Positions 24,460 to 33,089 of a stretch of DNA of 64,000 bases are shown here, one piece after another. Origin of the DNA: Fodinibius sp. Rm-B-1B1-1 (GTDB taxonomy: Bacteria > Bacteroidota > Rhodothermia > Balneolales > Balneolaceae). The notes under the pieces were generated by a model. It was not told the DNA's origin and ran no database searches. It saw only the letters and a list, made by a program, of their open reading frames with translations. The stretch is taken from the NCBI RefSeq assembly GCF_038594945.1, contig NZ_JBCFYD010000002.1, forward strand, positions 62,001-126,000. Reading direction: 5' to 3'. Position 1 is the stretch's first letter. Every line of letters begins with the position of its first letter. The translations under genes were made by a program, and so were the position numbers.

Positions 24460-25290
24460 TTAGTTGGCTGTTTCTTCTAATTGCATATCCTCAATTACGT
24501 TTTCTTCACCTACTGTGACCTCCACGTCAGTGATAGTGGTGTCACTATACTGTTCATTATCAGGGTCAAATGCAACATCATAGGTTCCTTCGGTTAGGCC
24601 AATGATTTTAAAATCGCCATTATCAGCTGTTATAGTACTTGTAACAGTATCTTCTCCGGATACGGCCAGTACATTTGTTTTGAAGTCGGAAGGCTGCACA
24701 TTTCCAGTAATGGAGCCCGTTTCGGCAAGGTTAACAGCTCGGAGTACTGGTTTTAACAGGTACCCACCGTTGCCTTGTTGGACAATGGATCGAGCAGCAT
24801 CAAAATCAATTAACAAGCTGTAGGTGGCATCTTCTTCCACCTCGGCATTAACATTTAATTTTAAGCCTGACTGTTGTGCACTTGGTGTTTGCAGCTGATG
24901 AGTTTCTCCATCAACGGTAACGGTATTGTCATCTCCCAAGATGAACCGGATTTGGGAGTACGTACCAGCTTCAAGCTCTTCAGTCCCCAATGAAATTTGG
25001 TTCCCGTTCGTGAGTTCAAGCAGGTTTACCTTTATTTGTTCATCAGTAATGGTAACCCATTCGTTTTCTTCGGCTTCTTCATCATCTTCGGTGCTATCTG
25101 TTTCCGCATCTTCATTTTGATGGACACGAACACTGTTGATAGTAACATTGACAGAATCGTAATTGGCCGGGGCATCGGTCATGGTTACTTCCATGGTTCC
25201 AGTTCCCCCATCTGACCCAGTACTATCACAGGCCGTAAAACCTAAGAGTAGTCCAATAATGATGGTAAATAGTAACGAAATATTTTTCAT
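24460..25290 (-). CDS. DUF4382 domain lipoprotein
   Basis: 276 residues. It has a lipoprotein signal peptide with lipobox GFTAC (Cys21), then the DUF4382 domain starting TGTMEVTMTDAPANYDSVNVTI. An acidic insert of Glu/Asp residues (about 62-76) lies within it. The C-terminal 80 residues form a carboxypeptidase-regulatory-like/SdrD-B-like beta domain (GSITGNVQPS...DNGDFKIIGLTEGTYDV). It is probably displayed on the outer membrane. The acidic composition is typical of salt-tolerant relatives. The function is unknown. A single gene with its own terminator. Confidence 0.82.
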   Translation of the reverse strand: MKNISLLFTIIIGLLLGFTACDSTGSDGGTGTMEVTMTDAPANYDSVNVTINSVRVHQNEDAETDSTEDDEEAEENEWVTITDEQIKVNLLELTNGNQISLGTEELEAGTYSQIRFILGDDNTVTVDGETHQLQTPSAQQSGLKLNVNAEVEEDATYSLLIDFDAARSIVQQGNGGYLLKPVLRAVNLAETGSITGNVQPSDFKTNVLAVSGEDTVTSTITADNGDFKIIGLTEGTYDVAFDPDNEQYSDTTITDVEVTVGEENVIEDMQLEETAN

Positions 25291-25431
25291 AACAGTAATA
25301 TTTAAATTTATGGTTAGTGTCTCACGGTATATTTAATTGTGGTTAGCGGGAATTGTTTCTTCCGTTTTTAGCTTCCAAAACCAGTAATTAAAGTATTGTC
25401 TAATGAAAAACTTGTTGCTTGTTCGTAAATA

Positions 25432-25521
25432 TTAGGCGGATACTGATGCCACGAAAATGATGAGTAACAATGTAAAGAGTGTTAGTTGTAGAATAGGGTT
25501 TTGGACAATTCTTTTGTGCAT
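25432..25521 (-). CDS. Possible 29-aa membrane peptide
   Basis: A short ORF upstream of the DUF4382 gene encodes a 29-residue peptide. A basic start (MHKRIVQN) is followed by a hydrophobic stretch (LTLFTLLLIIFVASVSA) long enough for one membrane helix. No Shine-Dalgarno was seen. It could be a real small membrane protein, a leader, or chance. The rest of the 25291-25665 intergenic region shows nothing recognisable. Confidence 0.25.
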   Translation of the reverse strand: MHKRIVQNPILQLTLFTLLLIIFVASVSA

Positions 25522-25665
25522 AGTTCTGTAGTTGGGTTGTTTTTGATTTTCTTAAATGGATCTAAAAACGTAATGTTCCGAAAATTTAGGTAAGAGATTG
25601 AAGTATTAGTGCTAAAAGGCTATTCTTACAACCCAATAATTAAAATTGATAATAGATTTAGTACT

Positions 25666-25929
25666 ATGATTACAACCGCTCAATTTACTTATATTCCCCT
25701 TAAGACATCAGACCCCCGCGAAAGTATAGATTATCTGCTTGAGTTAGTGGCACAGCACGATGTTGAGGTGGATGTAAATTATATGTCAACAAGTGTGCGG
25801 GGAGAAACGGATGTAGTTTTTAGTCTTATTCGTGAGATGTATGACACGATGACGATAGAAAAGGAGGAGTTTCGATTTCATGTTGAATTGTTGAACCCTG
25901 TTGCTGAGGAAGATGCCGTGGAAGAATAA
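25666..25929 (+). CDS. YkoF/MTH1187-type thiamine-binding-like protein
   Basis: About 87 residues from the ATG at 25666. It starts MITTAQFTYIPLKTSDPRES and has the compact beta-alpha-beta layout of the YkoF-like/thiamine-binding (DUF77-like) superfamily, ending with an acidic tail. Homologues bind thiamine or HMP, or have unknown roles; which applies here cannot be read from sequence. A GTG at 25609 would add 19 residues without family support. A monocistronic unit with a terminator 18 bp after the stop. Confidence 0.65.
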   Translation: MITTAQFTYIPLKTSDPRESIDYLLELVAQHDVEVDVNYMSTSVRGETDVVFSLIREMYDTMTIEKEEFRFHVELLNPVAEEDAVEE

Positions 25930-25947
25930 TTTTTCGGTTCGTTATGT

Positions 25948-25980
25948 AAGTCCAATACAATAAAGGTGTTGGACTTTTTT
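25948..25980 (+). terminator. Rho-independent terminator
   Basis: AAGTCCAA and TTGGACTT form an 8-bp stem with a 13-base loop, followed by TTTT. It lies just after the YkoF-like gene. Confidence 0.75.
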
Positions 25981-26035
25981 ATGAGTTCCTTTTTCTATCA
26001 ATAGTTGCGAATAATTATGAAATGCCACGGGCATT

Positions 26036-26047
26036 TTTGTATCTTTA
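26036..26047 (+). promoter_or_regulatory. Candidate promoter of lepA
   Basis: TTTG directly followed by TATCTTTA, close to TAnnTTTG, 46 bp before the lepA start. A perfect 7-bp hairpin AAATGCC-ACG-GGCATTT (26020-26036) overlaps its upstream edge and could be a protein-binding site. Confidence 0.45.
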
Positions 26048-26092
26048 TCGTTCTTTTTGAGTAAGCAAAAATAGTGCTGTTAGCACATCTTT

Positions 26093-27907
26093 ATGACCCA
26101 GATTCGCAACTTTAGTATTATAGCCCATATCGATCACGGCAAATCTACGCTCGCAGATCGTCTGCTCGAGCGCACCGGTGCTATCACCGAGCGCGAAATG
26201 CAGGAACAGATTCTCGACGATATGGATTTAGAACGTGAGCGCGGCATCACCATTAAGAGCCACGCTATCCGGATGGATTATGAGCGTCCCAGTGGTGAAA
26301 ATGTCATTTTTAACTTGATTGATACGCCAGGACACGTTGACTTTTCGTACGAAGTTTCACGTGCTCTAAAAGCTTGCGAAGGGGTTTTGTTGGTGGTAGA
26401 CGCTGCACAGGGAATAGAAGCGCAGACCATTTCTACCTTGTATCAAGCTATTGATCAGGATCTGGAAATTATTCCCGTATTAAATAAGATTGATTTACCC
26501 AGCGCTGATGTCGAAGGCGTGGGGCAACAGATTGTTGATTTAATTGGTTGTTCACACGATGAAATTCTGAAAGTATCAGCGAAAACGGGAGAAGGGGTTG
26601 ATGAGCTTTTAGAGGCTATTGTAGAACGTATCCCTGAGCCGGGACGTGAATCTGATAAACCGTTGCGTGCCCTTATTTTTGATTCTGTTTTTAACACCTA
26701 TCGCGGTTCTGTTGTTTATGTTCGGGTAATGGAGGGTACGCTTCATAAAGGGGATGGAATTCGCTTTATGGCCACGGATAAGGAGTATGAGGCTGAAGAA
26801 ATCGGGCACCTAAAGTTGGAAAAGGTCAAGACCGATAAGCTGGAAGCCGGAGATGTAGGATATGTTGTGGGTAGCGTTAAATCTTTGCAAGATGCTCGCG
26901 TAGGTGATACGGTGACTCGTACCGATAATCCTGCCGAAAAACCCATACCGGGTTATCAAGAGCCCAAGCCCATGGTATTTAGTGGGCTCTTTCCTACCCA
27001 GTCTGACGATTTTGAAGATCTGCGATCAGCACTTGAAAAGCTTCAATTGAATGATGCTTCGCTCACTTATCAGCCAGAAACATCTGAGGCGCTTGGTTTT
27101 GGATTTCGAGCAGGGTTTTTGGGGATGCTCCATATGGAAATTGTGCAGGAGCGACTGGATCGTGAATTTAATATTGATATTATCACTACGGTCCCCAACG
27201 TTGAATACGAAGTTCATATCACAGAAAAGGGAGAGGATAAGAAGGTTATTGTAGATAACCCCAGTGATATGCCTGACCCTGCTAAGGTAAATGCCGTTTA
27301 TGAGCCTTATATTAAAGCGAGCATATTAACGCCCTCCGATTATATTGGGCCGGTAATGAAGTTGTGTCAAGATAAACGCGGTATCTATGTTAATCAGTTG
27401 CATATGCAGAGCCAGCGTGTTGAAATTAAATACGAGTTGCCGATGGCAGAAGTCGTATTCGATTTTTACGACCGATTAAAGAGTGGAACGCGCGGATATG
27501 CCTCGCTGGATTACGAATTTTTGGAGTATCGGGAAGGAGATCTCGTGCGGCTTGATATTTTACTTAATAAAGAGCCGGTTGATGCGTTATCGAGTATCGT
27601 ACATAGAGATAAGGCGTATGAATTGGGACGTAAGCTTTGCAAGAAATTAAAAGAGCTTATCGATCGCCACCAGTTTGAGGTACCTATTCAGGCGGCTATT
27701 GGATCAAACGTTATTGCCCGAGAAACAATCCCGGCCATCCGAAAAGATGTAACGGCTAAATGTTATGGCGGTGATGTTTCTCGTAAGCGTAAACTTCTTG
27801 AGAAACAGAAGGAGGGTAAAAAGCGTATGAAACAAGTTGGCACGGTTGAAATCCCCCAAGAGGCTTTCTTAGCAGTGCTTTCTATGGATGAAGACAAGAA
27901 TAATTAA
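26093..27907 (+). CDS. lepA: Elongation factor 4
   Basis: A 604-residue translational GTPase. The N-terminal G domain has [16 protein letters not shown] (P-loop), [16 protein letters not shown] and LNKIDLP. EF-G-like domains follow, then the LepA-specific C-terminal domain with [12 protein letters not shown] and [24 protein letters not shown]. LepA back-translocates or assists ribosomes under stress. It heads the lepA-hypothetical-lepB run. The length is normal. Confidence 0.98.
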   Translation: MTQIRNFSIIAHIDHGKSTLADRLLERTGAITEREMQEQILDDMDLERERGITIKSHAIRMDYERPSGENVIFNLIDTPGHVDFSYEVSRALKACEGVLLVVDAAQGIEAQTISTLYQAIDQDLEIIPVLNKIDLPSADVEGVGQQIVDLIGCSHDEILKVSAKTGEGVDELLEAIVERIPEPGRESDKPLRALIFDSVFNTYRGSVVYVRVMEGTLHKGDGIRFMATDKEYEAEEIGHLKLEKVKTDKLEAGDVGYVVGSVKSLQDARVGDTVTRTDNPAEKPIPGYQEPKPMVFSGLFPTQSDDFEDLRSALEKLQLNDASLTYQPETSEALGFGFRAGFLGMLHMEIVQERLDREFNIDIITTVPNVEYEVHITEKGEDKKVIVDNPSDMPDPAKVNAVYEPYIKASILTPSDYIGPVMKLCQDKRGIYVNQLHMQSQRVEIKYELPMAEVVFDFYDRLKSGTRGYASLDYEFLEYREGDLVRLDILLNKEPVDALSSIVHRDKAYELGRKLCKKLKELIDRHQFEVPIQAAIGSNVIARETIPAIRKDVTAKCYGGDVSRKRKLLEKQKEGKKRMKQVGTVEIPQEAFLAVLSMDEDKNN

Positions 27908-27937
27908 TTCAAGAAACGGTTTAACGAGATTTATTTT

Positions 27938-28543
27938 ATGAATGTAAGATTACGAAAGATTGTAAAGAGTTTTTTTCTAACGCTTTTTTTAACACTCATT
28001 TCTATTGGAGCTTATGCTCAGTTTGAAGCTGCCCAGTTTGAGAAAGTGTCAAACGATAACAGAGGTAATTTTAAGCGATTGACTCAAAATATAAGTCTTA
28101 CAGGGCAGGGACTTTACGAAGATACCAAGCTTGATGATAAGCAAACCAATGAAATTCGGGCACGCCTACAGGCAGAGTTTGGGGCGCCCACTCAAACACT
28201 CAAAGACTTACTGAATCAACCAAACTTTCGCCCCGGCAAGGCTATCCAGTTTGAGTATTGGTTTATGGTTAATGATAGTATTCCCCTTATTGTGCTTGAT
28301 TGGAATGGTCCATTTGGAAGTGGATTGACCTATGGTGGGGCCAGCAAGTATATTGACTTGATGCCTCAAATTAAGCGGGAGTTTGTTCAGAAACTTTTGG
28401 CTGTTGAAGATTTTGGGGAATATGAAGACTATTTTTATTCTCCGGAAAAGGAGCAGTGGTACAGTGTAAGCTATAAGGACGGCAAATTTAAAAATACTGA
28501 AATCGATTCGCCCGAAGGGATGAGTATCGATTATAATAACTAA
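27938..28543 (+). CDS. Secreted protein of unknown function between lepA and lepB
   Basis: 201 residues with a signal peptide (VRLRKIVKSFFLTLFLTL, cleavage near AYA-Q). No family is recognised. The mature part is soluble, mixed alpha/beta in character, with an aromatic central segment (FEYWFMVNDSIPLIVLDWNG). The gene lies 30 bp after lepA and 14 bp before lepB, so it is co-transcribed with them. Probably periplasmic. Its function is unknown. Confidence 0.75.
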   Translation: MNVRLRKIVKSFFLTLFLTLISIGAYAQFEAAQFEKVSNDNRGNFKRLTQNISLTGQGLYEDTKLDDKQTNEIRARLQAEFGAPTQTLKDLLNQPNFRPGKAIQFEYWFMVNDSIPLIVLDWNGPFGSGLTYGGASKYIDLMPQIKREFVQKLLAVEDFGEYEDYFYSPEKEQWYSVSYKDGKFKNTEIDSPEGMSIDYNN

Positions 28544-28557
28544 TTTTAGGAGTTACA

Positions 28558-29646
28558 TTGGCAGATAAGTTATCTAAAGAAGAGCGCGAGCAGCGACGGT
28601 CACGGCGACGAGGGGAACAAAACGAGGAAGCAAAAAGTTGGCTTCGGGAATGGATGGATGCACTGCTTTTTGCAGCAGTGGCAGCGATAATAATTAGGGC
28701 ATTTTTCTTTGAGGCCTATCGCATTCCTACTCCCTCAATGGAAAAGACCCTTCTTACGGGCGATTTTCTGATCGTATCCAAAATAAGTTACGGTCCGCGA
28801 ACCCCCATGGTATTAGGAGTACCATTTACCAATATATATATGCCTGGTGCTGTATTACCGTGGACTCGATTACCCGGATTTAGTGAGATAGAACGCAATG
28901 ACATTGTGGTATTCAATTATCCTATTGATCTGGCACCAGTAGCAGCTAAAACCAGTTATATTAAGCGAGCTGTAGGTATGCCAGGCGATACCCTGCAAAT
29001 TGATGATGCTGAATTATATATCAATGGAGAACAGGCACATGATTTTGAGGGCATTCAACGGACGTATAGTGTATCGGTTCGTGATCGCGTACGGTTAAGT
29101 CCTGCTAAAGTTGAGGCTGCCGGTGGACGGTTAATTGGGTCGCAAAACCAGGGAACTTATCGCGTTACGATGACTGAGTCGGTAGCTCGGAATATGAGAG
29201 AATGGCCGGAAGTGAATAACATAGATCTGTTCGTTTTACCGGAAGACTTTAATGAGTTTAGTCGGCGCGATTTTAGCTTTTCATCGGGTTTCAATAATCA
29301 TCACCATATTCCGCAGGTAATTGTACCCAGAGAAGGGCAAACGGTAACGTTATCACCCAGTAATTATCACATCTATGAAAATATTATTACTCGATATGAG
29401 GGGAATAATGTAGATCGTAATGGTGATCAGTTTGTTATCAACGGAGAGCCTACAAATGAATATACGATCCAGCAAGATTATTATTTTATGATGGGGGATA
29501 ACCGGGATGACAGTGAGGATAGTCGTTTCTGGGGGTTTGTGCCGCAATCACATGTTGTTGGAAAGGCTGGCATGATCTACTTTTCTTGGGATCACGAGCG
29601 CTGGTTGCCCCGTTTTGATCGGTTACTTAATGTCATTCATGATTAG
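28558..29646 (+). CDS. lepB: Signal peptidase I
   Basis: 362 residues with a TTG start supported by TTAGGAG seven bases upstream. A charged N-terminus precedes one membrane helix (about 29-50, LLFAAVAAIIIRAFF). The catalytic Ser is in YRIPTPSMEKTL, the catalytic Lys is in SYIKRAVGMPGDTL, and the C-terminal box is MGDNRDDSEDSRFWGFVP. It is larger than minimal SPase I because of an insert of about 100 residues between the last two boxes, as in Bacteroidota. It cleaves Sec/Tat signal peptides on the periplasmic face. Confidence 0.96.
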   Translation: MADKLSKEEREQRRSRRRGEQNEEAKSWLREWMDALLFAAVAAIIIRAFFFEAYRIPTPSMEKTLLTGDFLIVSKISYGPRTPMVLGVPFTNIYMPGAVLPWTRLPGFSEIERNDIVVFNYPIDLAPVAAKTSYIKRAVGMPGDTLQIDDAELYINGEQAHDFEGIQRTYSVSVRDRVRLSPAKVEAAGGRLIGSQNQGTYRVTMTESVARNMREWPEVNNIDLFVLPEDFNEFSRRDFSFSSGFNNHHHIPQVIVPREGQTVTLSPSNYHIYENIITRYEGNNVDRNGDQFVINGEPTNEYTIQQDYYFMMGDNRDDSEDSRFWGFVPQSHVVGKAGMIYFSWDHERWLPRFDRLLNVIHD

Positions 29647-29659
29647 GACTTTGAGGCCT

Positions 29660-30217
29660 ATGCGTTGGAGTTCAATATCAATATGCTTATTAATGATAGT
29701 ATTTTTTGGGGCTGGCTGTAATAGTCATCACCCCGAAGAAGGAGAATCACCGTATGTTGGCCAAGAAGGTCGTGAAATAAAGTCGCTTACCGATCGAGAA
29801 GTACAGGGTTATTTGAATGGTGAAGGTATGGGATTATCAAAAGTTGCTGAGCTCAATAATTTCCCTGGCCCTAAACATGTGATTGAGCTTTCTGACCAGT
29901 TAGACCTCACGGAAGCCCAACTTTCTCAAACAGAGATGTTATTTGAAGAGATGAAAAAGCATTCAACGACTTTGGGCCAACAATATATTTCGGCAGAAAG
30001 AGAGCTTAATAATATTTTTGAGCATTCTGATGTCGATTCTGCTCAAGTTGATTCGTTGATATCGAAAATTGGAATGCTCCATGCCAAAATTCGTGCTACT
30101 CACGTGCAAGCTCATCTAAAAATGGAAAAACTTCTTTCCGGGCAGCAAATAGATCGGTATCAAGAATTACGGGGATACCGTGATGAGAGGCATCAACACC
30201 AAATGGGAAATGACTAA
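29660..30217 (+). CDS. Spy/CpxP-like periplasmic lipoprotein
   Basis: About 185 residues from the ATG at 29660, which has GAGG five bases upstream. Earlier in-frame ATGs would overlap lepB. The lipoprotein signal has the lipobox FGAGC. The mature region (KHVIELSDQLDLTEAQLSQT and onward) is alpha-helical with an LTxxQ-like motif, resembling the Spy/CpxP/heavy-metal-sensor family. The His-rich end (DERHQHQ) may bind metal. A periplasmic chaperone or metal-stress role is inferred. Its last 4 bases overlap the end of the convergent rlmN gene. Confidence 0.7.
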   Translation: MRWSSISICLLMIVFFGAGCNSHHPEEGESPYVGQEGREIKSLTDREVQGYLNGEGMGLSKVAELNNFPGPKHVIELSDQLDLTEAQLSQTEMLFEEMKKHSTTLGQQYISAERELNNIFEHSDVDSAQVDSLISKIGMLHAKIRATHVQAHLKMEKLLSGQQIDRYQELRGYRDERHQHQMGND

Positions 30218-31326
30218 TTTTTGCGAATCGTTTTGCCCATTGGCTGTCCTTCTTTGATGGCTAACTGTCCGCATCCGGCATCAATATCATCACCGCGGCT
30301 ACGACGTACGGTAGCAGTAATATCGCGTTTTACCAACTCTTGCATAAAAGCATCTAAACGTTTCTCTCGAGCACGTTTAAGCGCTACTCCGGCCACATCG
30401 TTGTACATAATAATATTTACCTTGCTGGGTATCCATTGTACAATTTCAGCGAGTTGACGTGCATCCTCGGGGCTGTCGTTGAACTCATCAAACAGAAGAT
30501 ATTCATACGTGATAGGACGGTGCAGCTTATCATAATAATGTTGAACAGCTTCTTTGAGCTGCTCGAGGTTCATGGAATTGTTGATGGGCATAATTTCATC
30601 CCGCTTTTCATCATTCGCCGCATGCAGTGAGATGGCCAGGTTAAACGGCTGTCGTTCATCGGCCAATTGCTTGATCTGCTTGGTAAGTCCCACCGTAGAA
30701 ACAGTAATGCGTTTTGGCGAAAGACCAATACTTAATTCATCGGTAATGATATTCGCAGAATTGACGACTGCTTTATAATTGTGCAGCGGTTCGCCCATCC
30801 CCATATACACGATATTGGTAATGCCTTTGCCAAAGCGTTCTTCACAAAGCGCATCGATATATTGCACCTGATCGACGATTTCACCGTGCGTCAGGCTACG
30901 AAAAAAACCCATTTTACCGGTGGCACAGAAAGAACATCCAAAAACACAGCCAACTTGTGAAGAAACACAAACCGTAAGTCGATTGGCTGCTCCGTCGTCA
31001 TAAAAGTCAGGAATAAGTACGGACTCAACCTTGTGTTCTTCTTCGCCCTGCAGCTTAAACAGAAACTTTATGGTTCCATCTTTGGATTCTTGCTGCGTAA
31101 CATGTTCAATAGTAGGAACGGTCGCTATTTCTTTAAGCTGAGCACGAAGGCCTTTAGAGAGATTAGTCATCTCATCAAAACTGTGCACGCCCTTCTGATA
31201 AAGCCATTGAAATAGCTGATCACTGCGAAAAGATTGCAAGCCCAGCTCTTCGGTGAATTCCCGAAGCTCTTCTTTGGTTAAGTCTTTTAAATTTACTTTT
31301 TCGTCGATATCTGTTTTTGTAGCCAT
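30214..31326 (-). CDS. rlmN: 23S rRNA (adenine-C2)-methyltransferase
   Basis: About 370 residues from the ATG at 31326. It is a radical-SAM enzyme with the CxxxCxxC motif in GCVFGCSFCATGKMGF, SAM-binding GMGEPLHNY and a C-terminal active-site cysteine in DAGCGQLA. It methylates C2 of A2503 in 23S rRNA and of A37 in some tRNAs. A longer in-frame start (31419) exists, but its extra 31 residues do not fit the family. A TATCTTTG element also ends 5 bases before the chosen ATG, which makes a near-leaderless mRNA likely. Confidence 0.96.
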   Translation of the reverse strand: MATKTDIDEKVNLKDLTKEELREFTEELGLQSFRSDQLFQWLYQKGVHSFDEMTNLSKGLRAQLKEIATVPTIEHVTQQESKDGTIKFLFKLQGEEEHKVESVLIPDFYDDGAANRLTVCVSSQVGCVFGCSFCATGKMGFFRSLTHGEIVDQVQYIDALCEERFGKGITNIVYMGMGEPLHNYKAVVNSANIITDELSIGLSPKRITVSTVGLTKQIKQLADERQPFNLAISLHAANDEKRDEIMPINNSMNLEQLKEAVQHYYDKLHRPITYEYLLFDEFNDSPEDARQLAEIVQWIPSKVNIIMYNDVAGVALKRAREKRLDAFMQELVKRDITATVRRSRGDDIDAGCGQLAIKEGQPMGKTIRKN

Positions 31327-31331
31327 AACCC

Positions 31332-31363
31332 CAAAGATACAAATCCTTAAGCAGCTATTTAAA
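31332..31363 (-). promoter_or_regulatory. Candidate promoter of rlmN
   Basis: On the minus strand TTTA (31363-31360), a 20-bp spacer and TATCTTTG (31339-31332), preceded directly by TTTG. This matches the Bacteroidota -33/-7 pattern. Only GGGTT separates it from the ATG at 31326. Confidence 0.5.
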
Positions 31364-31406
31364 CTGAGCACCACTATTTTTGAAGATAGCTTGTGCCAAT
31401 AAATGA

Positions 31407-31429
31407 GGGGATACCCCAACGGTATCCCC
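31407..31429 (-). terminator. Hairpin after the second osmC gene
   Basis: GGGGATACC and GGTATCCCC form a perfect 9-bp stem around a 5-base loop between the osmC stop and rlmN. The following sequence is only moderately T-rich (TCATTTATT), so it may terminate inefficiently. Confidence 0.6.
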
Positions 31430-31460
31430 TGAAAAGAATAATGTAAGAATGGATGATTCT

Positions 31461-31889
31461 CTAACTGTTGAGCTTGGCATCTAATACAATATTAACGCCA
31501 GCTAATGCTTTGGAAACGGGACAGTTTTTCTTGGCCCCTTCAGCAATTTCCAGAAACTCATCCTGATCGATGTCCGGAACATTTGCTTCAACATTAAGTT
31601 TTATGGTAGTAATTGCCGGATCACCATCAACCATTTCAAGGGTCACATCGGCATTTGTTGTAACGGTTTGGGGATCATATCCGGCTTCTGCTAAATCAGC
31701 AGACAGTGCCATGGAAAAGCATCCGGCATTAGCGGCACCAATTAATTCTTCGGGATTGGTTCCGGTTCCTTCTTCAAATCGGGATTTAAAAGAATAGGCC
31801 CCGGTATAGGCACCGCTGCCAAACGACATTTTGCCGGTTCCATTTTTTAGATCTCCGTTCCAACTTGCTTCTGCTTTACGTGTAGGCAT
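31461..31889 (-). CDS. osmC: OsmC-type peroxide resistance protein
   Basis: 142 residues of the OsmC/Ohr family. The catalytic cysteines are in AANAGCFSMALS and KKNCPVSKAL, and the N-terminal ASWNGDLKNGTG is typical of true OsmC proteins. The family uses a thiol to reduce organic hydroperoxides in the cytoplasm. A TACTTTTG element (31999-31992) lies about 100 bp upstream on the same strand. Single gene with a hairpin after the stop. Confidence 0.92.
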   Translation of the reverse strand: MPTRKAEASWNGDLKNGTGKMSFGSGAYTGAYSFKSRFEEGTGTNPEELIGAANAGCFSMALSADLAEAGYDPQTVTTNADVTLEMVDGDPAITTIKLNVEANVPDIDQDEFLEIAEGAKKNCPVSKALAGVNIVLDAKLNS

Positions 31890-32103
31890 AAATAAATAAT
31901 TTTTGGTTAAACTTGTGTTACGATTAATAAACAGTGAAACTATTGCTTACATTCCTGCTTACAGGATATCATCTTGAGAGAGAAGGTATGACAAAAGTAT
32001 ATTGATTATAAATCGAATTTAAATGAACGATCTGTTTTTGTATTTAATTTTTTCTCACTAAACATTGCTTTCAAATTATAAATCGCAAAAAACATTATTA
32101 CGG

Positions 32104-33015
32104 ATGAATCAAGAAATGGAAGCCGAATTTGTGGATGTGTATAGTACACTCACTGAGAAGCTGATGAATTGGTTAGAAACGACTATCGCAATGCTGCCAA
32201 ACCTGGTAGTAGCATTGCTTGTGCTTATCGCATTTTTTGTGTTGGGACGTCTGGTACGAAAGGGCGTCAAGCATATGCTTGAAAAAACGACCAGCAATAA
32301 AACTATTATTAATTTGCTGGAGACCATAGTTGGCGTATTAGTGATTGGGATAGGGATCTTTATCGCTTTGAGTGTGCTCAAGCTTGATGGGGCTGTTACC
32401 TCGTTGCTTGCCGGTGCTGGTATTATTGGTTTGGCATTAGGTTTTGCATTTCAGGATATTGCCTCAAATTTTATTTCTGGTATTATTTTGTCTATTCGTC
32501 ATCCCTTTGGAATTGGAGATATTATTGAGACGAATGATTTTTATGGTACGGTCGTAAAAATGAATTTACGAAATACCATTATCAGAACTCCGCAGGGGCA
32601 GATTGTATATATCCCCAACAAGAGTGTATTTGAAAATCCACTTCAGAACTTTACAGATGAGAGTAATCGCCGTATCGATTTATCGTGTGGGGTATCGTAT
32701 GGGGATGATTTAGAAAAAGCTAAGAAAGTAGCTCTTGAGGCTGTAGAAAGTTTGGATAATTATGATGACAGCAAGGATGTTGAGTTTTATTATGATGAGT
32801 TTGGTGGCAGTTCGATTAATTTTAAAATTCGGTTCTGGGTAAATTTTAGAACGAATCCAGATTTCTGGTCGGCGCGTAGCGATGCTATTATTGCTATCAC
32901 CAAAGCCTTTGATGAAAACGATATTATGATTCCATTTCCTATTCGTACGCTCGATTTTGGGATTCGTGGCGGCGAAAAGCTTAGTACCATGTTGGGGAAT
33001 GGCAAGGAGTCGTAA
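32104..33015 (+). CDS. Small-conductance mechanosensitive channel, MscS type
   Basis: About 303 residues from the ATG at 32104. Three membrane helices: about 25-48, 70-95 and the pore helix GAGIIGLALGFAFQDIASNF with the Gly/Ala pattern of MscS TM3. A cytoplasmic beta domain (GDIIETNDFYGTVVKMNLRNT, IPNKSVFENPLQNFT) and an alpha/beta C-terminal domain follow. It releases solutes on osmotic downshock. An upstream TTG (32065) would add 13 residues with no family support. Confidence 0.92.
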   Translation: MNQEMEAEFVDVYSTLTEKLMNWLETTIAMLPNLVVALLVLIAFFVLGRLVRKGVKHMLEKTTSNKTIINLLETIVGVLVIGIGIFIALSVLKLDGAVTSLLAGAGIIGLALGFAFQDIASNFISGIILSIRHPFGIGDIIETNDFYGTVVKMNLRNTIIRTPQGQIVYIPNKSVFENPLQNFTDESNRRIDLSCGVSYGDDLEKAKKVALEAVESLDNYDDSKDVEFYYDEFGGSSINFKIRFWVNFRTNPDFWSARSDAIIAITKAFDENDIMIPFPIRTLDFGIRGGEKLSTMLGNGKES

Positions 33016-33037
33016 GTCTCAAAATATATTATTCAAT

Positions 33038-33070
33038 AAAAAAGGCCGAGTTTAACACTCGGCCTTTTTT
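33038..33070. terminator. Bidirectional terminator between mscS and the DPP-IV gene
   Basis: AAAAAGGCCGAG and CTCGGCCTTTTTT form a strong stem with a TTTAACA loop. T-runs on both strands let it end both convergent transcripts. Confidence 0.9.
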
Positions 33071-33089
33071 GTTTTAAACAGATGTTAGA

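Noticed and set aside
30214-31419. Longer rlmN start at 31419
   Set aside because: The extra 31 residues do not fit the family and cover the TATCTTTG promoter element.
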